A DNA stretch of 64,000 nucleotides from Streptomyces sp. NBC_01341 (GTDB lineage: Bacteria > Actinomycetota > Actinomycetes > Streptomycetales > Streptomycetaceae). A program made the position numbers and the translations under genes. This document shows, piece after piece, positions 56,172 through 64,000 of this stretch. The first letter of the stretch is position 1, and every line of letters starts with the position of its first letter. Below the pieces are notes generated by a model. It saw nothing but the letters and a program-made list of their open reading frames with translations. It had not been told where the DNA came from and did no database searches. The DNA lies in assembly GCF_035946055.1 (NCBI RefSeq), contig NZ_CP108364.1:2976001-3040000 (forward strand). Reading direction: 5' to 3'.

Positions 56172-57800
56172 TCAGCGCAGCCGGAAGGCCTTCATCACCT
56201 TGAGGCTGCCGCTCATGAAGGCGGCGTACTTCTCGTCGTCCATGCCGAAGGAGGGCGCCAGCGGCATCAGCCGCTGGTGGGCGACCGTCTGGGCCTCGGT
56301 GAACTTCAGGATGCCCTCGGAGCCGTGACGCCTGCCGAGACCGGAGTCCTTCATGCCGCCCATCGGCGACTGGACACTGCCGTACGCCGGTGCGTACCCC
56401 TCGTTGATGTTGACCGTGCCGGTCCGCAGCCGGGCGGCGACGCGGTGGCCGCGTCCGGCGTTCCGGGTCCAGACACTGGAGTTGAGGCCGTACGGGGTGG
56501 CGTTGGCGAGCGCGACGGCCTCGTCGTCGTCGCCGAAGCGGTAGATGGAGACGACCGGGCCGAACGTCTCCTCGCCGCATACGGCCATGGGGGCTTCGAC
56601 GCCGTCGAGAATGGTCGGCTCGTAGAAGAGCGGGCCGATGTCGGGGCGGGCGACGCCGCCCGCGACGAGTGTCGCGCCCTTCTCGACGGCCTCGGTCACG
56701 TGCCTGCTGACGGTCTCCAGCTGCCGCTCGCCGACGAGGGAGCCCATGTCGGCGCCGTACGCGAGGGAGTTGCCGAGGCGCATGGCCTTCGTGCGTGCGG
56801 CGAAGCGGGCCACGAAGTCGTCGGCGACGGACTCGTGGACGTAGAGCCGCTCGATGGAGATGCAGAGCTGCCCGGCGGAGGAGAAGCAGGCGCGGACGGC
56901 GCCCTGGGCGGCCTTCTCCACGTCGGCGTCGTCGAGGACGAGCATGGCGTTCTTGCCGCCGAGTTCGAGTGAGACGCCGACCAGCCGGGCTGCGGCGCCC
57001 TGGGCGACCTCACGGCCGGTGCGGGTGGAGCCGGTGAAGGAGACGTAGTCGGCGCGGGAGACCACCTCGGGGCCGACGACGGGGCCCTCCCCGATGACGA
57101 TCTGGAACACCTCGGCGGGCAGCCCGGCCTCGATCAGCAGGTCGCGGGCCCAGAGGGCGGTCAGCGCGGTCTCGGTGTCCGGCTTCATGACGACGGCGTT
57201 GCCGGACACGAACGCGGGCAGCGCGTCCCCGACCGAGAGTTCGAGCGGGTAGTTCCAGGGGGCGATCTGGCCGATCACCCCGCGCGGCTGGCGCAGTTCG
57301 GTGACCTTGGTGAGGGTCGGGACGACCCCGGTGTGCCGCTTGGGCTTCAGGTAGGAGGCGGCCCTGCGTCCGTAGTGCCGGGCCGAGACGGCGACGGCCA
57401 GGACCTCTTCGTGGGCGTGCAGCCTGGCCTTGCCCGTCTCCAGCTGGATGAGGTCGAGGACCTCGGACTGGCGCTGGAGGACCAGGTCGTGGAAGCGGAG
57501 CAGGACGGCGGCCCTGGCCCGGACGGGGGTCGCTGCCCACGCCGGCTGGGCGGCCCGGGCGCGGCCGAAGGCGGCTTCGACGTCCTCGGGGGTGGACTCG
57601 GGCAGGTCGGCCAGCTTCTCGCCGGTGAAGGGGCTGTGGTTGGCCGTGCGGCCGGAACCGGCGACGCCACGGGTCAGCTGGGCGATCACCTCCGCGGTGA
57701 CCACGTCGGCGGCGGTGCGCGCGCCCGCGGGGGCGGCGGCCACCGGGTTGGTGCCCACCCGGGCGGCGGGGGCGGTCGTGGAGGCCTGCGAGTCCGTCAT
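56172..57800 (-). CDS. gabD2: Aldehyde dehydrogenase, succinate-semialdehyde type
   Basis: The 542-residue ALDH has catalytic C313 (SAGQLCISIE), catalytic Glu in VSLELGGKNAMLVL, and the NAD motif SFTGSTRTGREVAQ. It is NADP-type succinate-semialdehyde dehydrogenase by overall resemblance (GabD2), but substrate is inferred. It leads the operon with the GMC gene; the start at 57800 begins MTDSQASTTAPAARVG. A 26-bp palindrome lies about 90-117 bases upstream. Confidence 0.9.
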   Translation of the reverse strand: MTDSQASTTAPAARVGTNPVAAAPAGARTAADVVTAEVIAQLTRGVAGSGRTANHSPFTGEKLADLPESTPEDVEAAFGRARAAQPAWAATPVRARAAVLLRFHDLVLQRQSEVLDLIQLETGKARLHAHEEVLAVAVSARHYGRRAASYLKPKRHTGVVPTLTKVTELRQPRGVIGQIAPWNYPLELSVGDALPAFVSGNAVVMKPDTETALTALWARDLLIEAGLPAEVFQIVIGEGPVVGPEVVSRADYVSFTGSTRTGREVAQGAAARLVGVSLELGGKNAMLVLDDADVEKAAQGAVRACFSSAGQLCISIERLYVHESVADDFVARFAARTKAMRLGNSLAYGADMGSLVGERQLETVSRHVTEAVEKGATLVAGGVARPDIGPLFYEPTILDGVEAPMAVCGEETFGPVVSIYRFGDDDEAVALANATPYGLNSSVWTRNAGRGHRVAARLRTGTVNINEGYAPAYGSVQSPMGGMKDSGLGRRHGSEGILKFTEAQTVAHQRLMPLAPSFGMDDEKYAAFMSGSLKVMKAFRLR

Positions 57801-57891
57801 GAGGGCGAGAGTATGTCCACGCGCCCACTTTGGGTACCCGTGGGTAACAGGTTTTCACAGACCCCGCCCGGGCATTCCGCCGCACCTCGCC

Positions 57892-57917
57892 ATGCAGCCA
57901 GTGATCACTGGCTGCAT
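57892..57917. promoter_or_regulatory. Perfect 26-bp palindrome upstream of gabD2
   Basis: 57892-57904 is the exact reverse complement of 57905-57917 with no spacer (half site ATGCAGCCAGTGA). Two further TGATC motifs lie just to the right (about 57924 and 57933). It fits an operator for a dimeric regulator of the gabD2-GMC operon; no regulator gene is adjacent. Confidence 0.55.
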
Positions 57918-58027
57918 AAGCGCTGATCAGGGGTGATCCACTGCTCCACGCGGGGTGCGACGGTCAGAAACCGTGAATCCTCAGCCGCTCGGCCACCCGG
58001 GCGCCGGTGCGACGGCCCCCGCGCGCT

Positions 58028-59674
58028 TCAGCCCGCCGGCGTCGGCGGTTTCCAGCTGCGCAGCATCGTCTCGAAGAGCCGCAGGCTCTCGGCCCGGTCC
58101 GCGTCGGGCCCTGTCATGTAGAGCGCGTACTCGGGACCGCCCGGCTCGGCGATGTACATCTGGTCGATGCCGTGACGCGGGCCCGGGTGGTCCTTGGCCT
58201 CGACCCAGGTGAACTCCCAGCGTGAGCCGGGGCGGTCGCGGAAGATGTTCGACTCCAACGACTGCCGCTCGTAGGCCGGCAGCCGCTTCTCCAGGTCCTT
58301 CTCGATGCTCTCCATGTGCGCGTACGAGTTGTCGAAGTCAGGATGCGGATCGAGGCTGATCCGGATGCGGTGCGCACCGCCGTCCGGGGTGTAGTCGATC
58401 TGGCCGTCCTGCTCCTGCCGCTCCCAACCCTCCGGGACGAGGAGGCTGAACCCCTCGGGGTCGTGGACCGTCTTCCAGCCGTCCGGTACGCCGTTCACGT
58501 CTCCCGCCGGGTCCTGACTCGCGGACGGGGACGAGGAGACGGACGGGGACGAGGAGACGGACGGGCCGCTCGTGGCCTGTCCCTGGGAACGTCCGTCGGT
58601 ACGGCCCCAGCCGTCCGCGAGCTTCATCGCTCCGATACCGGCCGCGCCGCCGAGGAGGGCCGCCACCGCCAGGACCAGGAGAGCGGTGCGCCACCGTCTG
58701 CGCGGAGCCGCGGCCGTGGAGGAGGGCGGTGACGGGGGCCGGGAGAGCCGTGCGGTCGATCCGTTCGAGGTGGAGAGGGCGAGCAGTTCCTCCTCGGACA
58801 CGCGCTGCGTGGGCACATGGGCCTGTGCGGCACGGGGCCTCTGCCCCTCCATCGCGGCCAGCAGCATCCGTTCGGCCTCCTCGGCCGTCGGACGGTCGGC
58901 GGGGTCCTTGCGCAGCAACGCGGTGATCACCGGTTCCAGCGCGCCTCCGCGCCGGGGCGGCGGCGGCTCCTCGGTGACGACGGCCTGCATGGTGGAGATC
59001 GGAGACGTACGGCGGAAGGGCGAGGTCCCCTCGACCGCCGTGTAGAGCGTGGCGCCCAGCGACCACAGGTCGGACGCGGGGCCGGGATCGCCGCCGCGCA
59101 CCCGCTCGGGGGCCAGGTAGTCGATGGAGCCGACCAGTTCACCTGTCCTGGTGATGGTCGAGTCGCCCTCGATCGCCGCGATCCCGAAGTCCGTCAGCAG
59201 CACCCGCCCGTCCCGGGCGAGCAGCACGTTGGCCGGTTTGACGTCACGGTGCAGCACACCGGCGGTGTGCGCGGCCCGCAGGGCGCTCAGGACATGGAGA
59301 CCGATCCTCGCCGCCTCGCGGGGCTCGACCTCGCCGGTCTCCTTGGTGGCGTCGGCGAGCGACGGGCCGTCGACGTACTGCATGACGATCCAGGGGCGGT
59401 TGTCGTACTCGATGACGTCGTGGACGGTGACGACTCCCGGGTGGGTGATCCGGGCGGCCGCGCGCGCCTCCTTCTGCGTGCGGGCGTGCAGCACCACACG
59501 GTCCGCCTCGGTGGCGTACAGGCCGGCGGTCAACTCCTTGACGGCCACCGTCCGGTGGAGGACCTCGTCATGGGCTCGCCACACCTTGCCCATACCGCCG
59601 CGGCCCAGGACGTCGCCCAGCCGGTACCGCCCGGCCAGTACGATCTCCGCGTCCGTTCCCTGCGCGTGTTCCAC
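58028..59674 (-). CDS. Ser/Thr protein kinase with extracytoplasmic sensor domain
   Basis: 548 residues: active kinase domain (1-275) with Gly-loop LGRGGMGKVW, K46, HRD at 142-144 (HRDVKPANVLL), DFG 162-164 and APE near 188-190. A single transmembrane helix lies at about 330-350, then a Ser/Asp-rich linker and an extracytoplasmic domain (DPEGFSLLVPEGWERQ ...) of about 150 residues. Eukaryotic-like PknB-type kinase. It is the first of three related genes in tandem (gap of 117 bases to the next). Confidence 0.93.
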   Translation of the reverse strand: MEHAQGTDAEIVLAGRYRLGDVLGRGGMGKVWRAHDEVLHRTVAVKELTAGLYATEADRVVLHARTQKEARAAARITHPGVVTVHDVIEYDNRPWIVMQYVDGPSLADATKETGEVEPREAARIGLHVLSALRAAHTAGVLHRDVKPANVLLARDGRVLLTDFGIAAIEGDSTITRTGELVGSIDYLAPERVRGGDPGPASDLWSLGATLYTAVEGTSPFRRTSPISTMQAVVTEEPPPPRRGGALEPVITALLRKDPADRPTAEEAERMLLAAMEGQRPRAAQAHVPTQRVSEEELLALSTSNGSTARLSRPPSPPSSTAAAPRRRWRTALLVLAVAALLGGAAGIGAMKLADGWGRTDGRSQGQATSGPSVSSSPSVSSSPSASQDPAGDVNGVPDGWKTVHDPEGFSLLVPEGWERQEQDGQIDYTPDGGAHRIRISLDPHPDFDNSYAHMESIEKDLEKRLPAYERQSLESNIFRDRPGSRWEFTWVEAKDHPGPRHGIDQMYIAEPGGPEYALYMTGPDADRAESLRLFETMLRSWKPPTPAG

Positions 59675-59791
59675 GTGTGTCCCCGCCCCGTTCCTCGGGA
59701 CGACAGGTTACGGAGGGGAGGCCGTCGCACGGAACCTCGCACCGCCCACGAGATGGCACTGTGATGCTTGTCGCGTCACGCCGACGACGGG

Positions 59792-62734
59792 TCAGGAGGA
59801 CACTCGGTAACTGGAGATGGCCTGCTCGTAGATCTCGGAGACCTCGTCACGGTCGTTCTCCGGGCCGATGACCTGGACGATGTGGTACCTGCCTCCCACG
59901 ATCATGACCAGGTTGCGCACGTAGACCTGCCGTCCACTGCTCTCCTGCCAGGTGAACTGCCCCTCCGCCATCGCCTGCTTGCCGACGTCGACGCGGCGCA
60001 GACCCGTGGACGTCGCCCAGCTGGACTCGCGGAAGGGCTTCAGTTCGGGCTCGCCGCTCCGCTGGTAGTCCAGCGGATCGCCGCCGTGGGCCTTGACCGT
60101 GTCCCGGCCCGGCACGACGAGGACACTGAACCCGTCGCTGCCGTAGAGGATCTGACGGTCGGAGTTGGCGGGACTGCGCTGCCAGCCCTTCGGCACGCCG
60201 ATCTCGAAGCCCTCGGGGTCCTTCCGCAGGACGTAGCCCGACGCGAGGGCGACGGCCGAGCGGCTGGTCTGCGGCTTCCGGGAGCCCGGCGAACCGGACG
60301 AACCCCCGGCGCCCGCCGACGCGGTGGCCCCGGCGGACGGGGCGCCGGTCTCCCGGTCCTGCGGCGCGGCGGAGTCCGAGGGTGCGGGGCCCGCGCCGGT
60401 GCCCGAGCCCTGCTTGGGCATGAACATCACGGCGTAGGCGACGGCGGCGGCCATCACCAGCAGGATCAGCACGAGGAGCAGCCGTCCGAGCCTGCGCGGC
60501 GCCTTCCCGCCCGGCGGCGGCTGGCGCAGCACCTTGGGGCCCTTGGGTTCGCGCGGGGCTCGGGGCGGCTTCTCGTATCTCTGCGGCGGCGCCTCCTGCC
60601 GCTGCGCCCTTCCCTGCCGGTGCCGACCGTGGGCCGCACCACGGCCACGACGCCTGCGCACCAGCTCACCCCGGCGGCGTACGACCGGCAGGCGGGTGGC
60701 GTCGGCGGGAGGCAGGGTGACGACGTCGGCGCCGGCCTCGGGTTCGGGGGCCGAGCGCACGAGGGAGCGCAGCCAGCCGCGGAGCTCCTCGAAGTCGGGG
60801 CGTTCCGTCGGGTCCTGACGCAGCAGGGACTCGACGACGGGCCGCAGCGGACCGCACTCCTCGGCGAAGGCCGGGGGCTCACCGCAGACCATCTGCACGA
60901 GCTCGGCGGCGTTCTCCTCCGGATACGGGGCATGGCCCTGCACGGCGCGGTAGAGGAGGGCGCCGAGCGCCCACAGGTCGGTGGAGGGGCCGATGGGCGG
61001 AGCCAGCTGCCAGTTGTCGTGGACCGGACCGGCCTGCTCGGGCGCCCACCGCTCCGTGACGGCCCCGACGACCGCGATACGGGCCTGCCGGGCCCGCTCG
61101 GCGGCGAGCGGCGTGGCGGGACCGCGGTACGCGGGGGTGCTGGCGCTTCCGGCGACGACCTCGTCCCAGCCGCCGACGGGGGCGCGCGCGGTGACCGGCT
61201 GCGGCAGCCGGTCGGGGCGCTCGACGGGGCCGCCGCCCAGGCGCCGGGCGTCGGCGCGCAGTGCGTCCTCGCCGTAGCCGCCCGATGCCGACGAACCGCC
61301 CGCGGGCACGGGGCGGCCGGGGCCCGTGCCCTCGCCCCAGGTGCCGGCGAGGTGGACACGCCGGCCGGGCGGCCGGGGTCCGGGGTCGTCGTCCTCGTCG
61401 TCGTCCTCGTCGTCGTACGGGTACGGCCCGTCGCCCGGTCCGCCCCAGCCGCCGGTCAGCTGCGGGGGCTGAGCCGGGCCGGGCTCCTCGCGCTCCGGTT
61501 CGCCGGTGGCCTGCGTGCCGGGCTCCTCGCGCCCGTCCGGATCCGCACCGGCCTCACGCTCCGCGCGCCTCTGCTCCTCGCCCGCACGGGCCGCGGCACG
61601 CGCTCCCGCACGGTAGGCGGCGATGGCTCCGGCGCGGGCGGCACGCAGCTGCGCCGGGCTCCCCGCTCCGGGCGGCGCGGGCAGGACCGGCGGCGCCACC
61701 TCGATCTCGGCGCGGTGACCGGGCGCGGGCACACCGTCGGAGGACGCCCGGGGTGCGGGCAGGATCTCGGGCCCGGACGGCGCACCCTGGTCGGGCGACG
61801 GCCGCCTGTAGGGCGCGTGCGGGTCGGGCTGTTCCGACGGCCCGAAGGAAACGCCCGCGCCGGGCGGGCCCTGTGGCTCGGACCCCTCTGCCGGTCCACC
61901 CGGCCCCGGCTCGTCCGCACCGGGCGGCTCGCCGAGGTCCTGTCGCTCGTACGCGCCGGACGGCCTGTAGGGGCTGGGCAGTTCCGGGAGCGCGTAGGGC
62001 CCTGACCCATCCTGCGGGTTCCGGAGGGCGGGTGGTTCGTACGAGGCGGAGGGCTCGTGCGGGCCGCGCAGCTCCGGCGGGTCGTACGGTCCGGTGGGCC
62101 CCGATTCGACCGCCGGGGGGCCGTAGGCGTCCTCCTCGTCCGGCTGGGGCGCCGGAACGTATCCGCACAGCGCCTCCTCGGCCGCGCCGGCCGCGAGACC
62201 CGTCAGCACGACGCGGCCGTCGTCGCAGACCAGCACCGTGCGGACGGTGATGTTGCGGTGCGTCCAGCCGTGCGCGTGCAGCACCGCGAGCGCCGTGAGC
62301 ACGTCGGAGCCGATCTCGGCGGCCCGGTAGGGGTTGAGAGGCCGTTCGGCGAGGAGCGCGGCGAGTGGCCTGGCGGCGACCAGTTCGCTCACTATCCAGA
62401 GCGATCCCGCCTCGGCGAACACGTCGAAGACCTGGTCGAGGCGCGGATGGTCCGGCACCTGGGCGGCGGCCTGGGCTGCCTCGATCGCCCTTCTGACCGC
62501 GGGGTCCGTGGGCCGGCGCACCGCCCGCCCGGTGGCACGCCTGGCGGCCGAGGGCAGCCCGTCGGCGTCGAGCACCTCCGCGTCCACGACCTCGGGCAGC
62601 GGCACCTGGCGGACCAGGACCTCCTGCCCGCTGTACGTGTCGAACGCCCGTGTCTCGGCCAGTTCGAAGGCATCGGACGGGGGCAGCGGAAGGCGGTAGC
62701 GGTCGGCGAGCACCCGACCCGCGTAGTCGTCCAC
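59792..62734 (-). CDS. Pseudokinase with large insertion and extracytoplasmic domain
   Basis: 980 residues. The N-lobe (1-120) lacks the catalytic Lys: the beta-3 position reads EVLVRQV (R42). The catalytic loop is HRN at 159-161 instead of HRD and the DFG site is TGL at 178-180. A Pro/Gly/Asp/Glu-rich insertion of about 380 residues (181-560) separates this from the C-lobe, which resumes at APE 564-566 and STDLWALGALLYRAVQG. A transmembrane helix (about 750-771) and an extracytoplasmic domain (KDPEGFEIGVPKGWQ ...) follow. All three catalytic residues are missing, so a scaffold or regulatory role is expected. Confidence 0.88.
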   Translation of the reverse strand: MDDYAGRVLADRYRLPLPPSDAFELAETRAFDTYSGQEVLVRQVPLPEVVDAEVLDADGLPSAARRATGRAVRRPTDPAVRRAIEAAQAAAQVPDHPRLDQVFDVFAEAGSLWIVSELVAARPLAALLAERPLNPYRAAEIGSDVLTALAVLHAHGWTHRNITVRTVLVCDDGRVVLTGLAAGAAEEALCGYVPAPQPDEEDAYGPPAVESGPTGPYDPPELRGPHEPSASYEPPALRNPQDGSGPYALPELPSPYRPSGAYERQDLGEPPGADEPGPGGPAEGSEPQGPPGAGVSFGPSEQPDPHAPYRRPSPDQGAPSGPEILPAPRASSDGVPAPGHRAEIEVAPPVLPAPPGAGSPAQLRAARAGAIAAYRAGARAAARAGEEQRRAEREAGADPDGREEPGTQATGEPEREEPGPAQPPQLTGGWGGPGDGPYPYDDEDDDEDDDPGPRPPGRRVHLAGTWGEGTGPGRPVPAGGSSASGGYGEDALRADARRLGGGPVERPDRLPQPVTARAPVGGWDEVVAGSASTPAYRGPATPLAAERARQARIAVVGAVTERWAPEQAGPVHDNWQLAPPIGPSTDLWALGALLYRAVQGHAPYPEENAAELVQMVCGEPPAFAEECGPLRPVVESLLRQDPTERPDFEELRGWLRSLVRSAPEPEAGADVVTLPPADATRLPVVRRRGELVRRRRGRGAAHGRHRQGRAQRQEAPPQRYEKPPRAPREPKGPKVLRQPPPGGKAPRRLGRLLLVLILLVMAAAVAYAVMFMPKQGSGTGAGPAPSDSAAPQDRETGAPSAGATASAGAGGSSGSPGSRKPQTSRSAVALASGYVLRKDPEGFEIGVPKGWQRSPANSDRQILYGSDGFSVLVVPGRDTVKAHGGDPLDYQRSGEPELKPFRESSWATSTGLRRVDVGKQAMAEGQFTWQESSGRQVYVRNLVMIVGGRYHIVQVIGPENDRDEVSEIYEQAISSYRVSS

Positions 62735-62924
62735 GACGCCTCCCCAGAGCGCGCTGTCCCCCGGTCACGGAGACCGCATGAATCCGTCAATTGCGGTCAC
62801 TTGCTGTGCATTTGACCTATGTTTTCGGCTGCGTACGGTCCTCGGCCTCTCACCATACGTGGCAAGTCACGGCCGTGCGGCCGGGTCACCGCAACCCGGC
62901 CGCTCCGTCGTGGGCCCGCGCCGG

Positions 62925-64000
62925 TCAGTCGGTGGGCTCGAACGTGGCGAACGCCGTGTCGCGCAGCGCCTTGCACTCCTTGCCGTCCCACTCGGAGGCC
63001 TTGCAGCTGATCATGATCGAGAAGCCGTGGGTGGCGTCCGCCTTGAAGCCCCGGTTGAGCACCCGGACCCGCATCCCCTGCTGGTTGCGCGTGAACTCCC
63101 AGTCGGCGACGGTGGGGTAGCCCTTGTACTCGACCTTCTTTATCCCGATGTGCTGGTAGCCGTCGCTGAGGCTCTTGGCGCTCGCGACCGCTCCGGCCCA
63201 GGCTGCCGCCGCGTCGTTCCTGGGCGAGGAGTTGTAGTCGACCTGGACACGCGGGAAACCGCCGCCGGCGTTGTAGATGGCGCCCGAGTTGGCTCCCGCT
63301 ATCTTGTCGAACCTGAAGTTCCCGGGCATCGCCATGGAGAAGTGGAACTGCTTGTTGGTGACCTTCTTGAAGCCGGCGGGCAGGGCGTCGGGGTCCGGGG
63401 CCGGTTCGCCGGTCTGCGGGGAGGGCGACGGTGAGGGGCCGCCGGACGCCTGTCCCTTGTCCTCCCCCTGACCGTCCTTTCCGCCGTCCTCGGCGGCGTC
63501 GTCCTTGCCCGAACCGCCGCCCGCGGGCTCGGTACCGCTGCCGCCCGCGGCGCCGGCCGACGCCGAGGTGTCGCCCTTCGCCCCGTCGCCGCCCGCGTCA
63601 CCGTCTCCGAGGGTGAGCGCGAGGACCGTTCCGAGAATGGCCAGCACGACGACTCCGGCGATGATCGCCAGGGTGCGGCGCGGCACGACGTCGGTGAGGG
63701 AGGCACGGGCCTGGCCGGGCCGCCCGGCAGGACCGGCGACGGAGGCCGAGGCCGCTGTGGTGCCGGTGGCACGCGAGGGCGCCGGGGACTTCGCGTTGCG
63801 CACGGACTTCAGCGCGCCGCGCAGCCGGTCCCGGGTGCCCTCCGTGGTCCCGGACAGGCCTGCCGTGGCCGCGTTGCCGGTCGCCTGCCCCGCCGGAGCG
63901 ACGGCGCCTGCGGCAGACCCGCTGCCCGCCGCGGCCCCGGCGGCCGCGGGCTTCCCGGTGCCGCTCCCCGCTTCGCCCTTGTCCCGCTTGTCGCCGCTCC
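62925..64000 (-). CDS. Ser/Thr kinase-family protein, C-terminal part (gene begins beyond the window)
   Basis: The frame is open to the window edge. Visible are a Ser/Ala/Gly/Lys linker, a transmembrane helix (RTLAIIAGVVVLAILGTVLAL), a second acidic Gly/Asp/Ser-rich linker and an extracytoplasmic domain (ALPAGFKKVTNKQFHFSMAM ... YKGYPTVADWEF) like the sensor domains of the two neighbouring genes. The cytoplasmic part is outside the window, so kinase identity is inferred from the tandem arrangement. Confidence 0.7.
   Translation of the reverse strand, partial: SGDKRDKGEAGSGTGKPAAAGAAAGSGSAAGAVAPAGQATGNAATAGLSGTTEGTRDRLRGALKSVRNAKSPAPSRATGTTAASASVAGPAGRPGQARASLTDVVPRRTLAIIAGVVVLAILGTVLALTLGDGDAGGDGAKGDTSASAGAAGGSGTEPAGGGSGKDDAAEDGGKDGQGEDKGQASGGPSPSPSPQTGEPAPDPDALPAGFKKVTNKQFHFSMAMPGNFRFDKIAGANSGAIYNAGGGFPRVQVDYNSSPRNDAAAAWAGAVASAKSLSDGYQHIGIKKVEYKGYPTVADWEFTRNQQGMRVRVLNRGFKADATHGFSIMISCKASEWDGKECKALRDTAFATFEPTD

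Overview
This is a chromosomal segment of a Streptomyces or very close actinomycete. It has very high G+C with third-position GC bias, frequent GTG/TTG starts, long perfect GC-rich hairpins as terminators, and a gene order that I recognise (from memory, not from a search) as that of the S. coelicolor core-chromosome region around trpS, mdh, folD, purHN, sucCD, icmB, pcrA, guaA and the Ser/Thr kinase cluster. I found no rRNA, tRNA, CRISPR array, insertion sequence or prophage. The window is essentially core chromosome, and its novelty lies in regulation, domain architecture and a few conserved but poorly understood gene modules.

Layout, left to right. 1-8.8 kb: end of a short-chain dehydrogenase, a 2'-5' RNA ligase-like protein, trpS, a decayed ECF sigma-factor fragment disrupted by four 20-bp tandem repeats, ornithine aminotransferase, a glutathionylspermidine-synthase-like ATP-grasp enzyme with a tiny lipoprotein, a MocR regulator divergent from an AhpD-like protein, and malate dehydrogenase with a dyad in its leader. 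8.9-21.7 kb: a membrane-anchored XRE/DUF2690 protein, folD plus a DUF3017 protein, two membrane proteins, the overlapping purN-purH pair, a Ser-Gly-repeat membrane protein, a PerM/DUF6350 membrane protein, and a helix-turn-helix protein fused to a sigma-like module. 21.8-24 kb: sucC-sucD with two dyads upstream.

24.2-32.4 kb holds the most system-like region. A MoxR-type AAA ATPase, a DUF5682 protein and a von Willebrand A protein are joined by two ATGA overlaps. They are divergent from a SWIM zinc-finger protein followed by a DUF5691 protein. This looks like a MoxR/VWA chaperone-type module of unknown substrate.

32.6-42.4 kb is rich in envelope functions: the isobutyryl-CoA mutase small subunit, a lipase, an M23 peptidase, PcrA helicase, and two NlpC/P60 endopeptidase paralogues. 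The first paralogue is preceded by a c-di-AMP (ydaO-yuaA) riboswitch. The second lacks it but has two strong leader hairpins. 42.4-49.6 kb: a GNAT acetyltransferase, a PspC-containing two-component system divergent from a second PspC protein, a DoxX protein, a membrane protein with a Cys cluster, and a Uma2-family protein.

49.7-58 kb: guaA divergent from a chorismate mutase gene whose leader encodes a 23-residue Phe/Tyr peptide followed by a perfect 17-bp hairpin, i.e. a candidate attenuator. Then come a sortase-type (LAXTG) surface protein and a gabD2-GMC oxidoreductase operon with a 26-bp perfect palindrome upstream. 58-64 kb: three tandem Ser/Thr kinase-family membrane proteins that seem to share an extracytoplasmic domain. 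The middle one is a pseudokinase with a roughly 380-residue insertion, and the last runs off the window.
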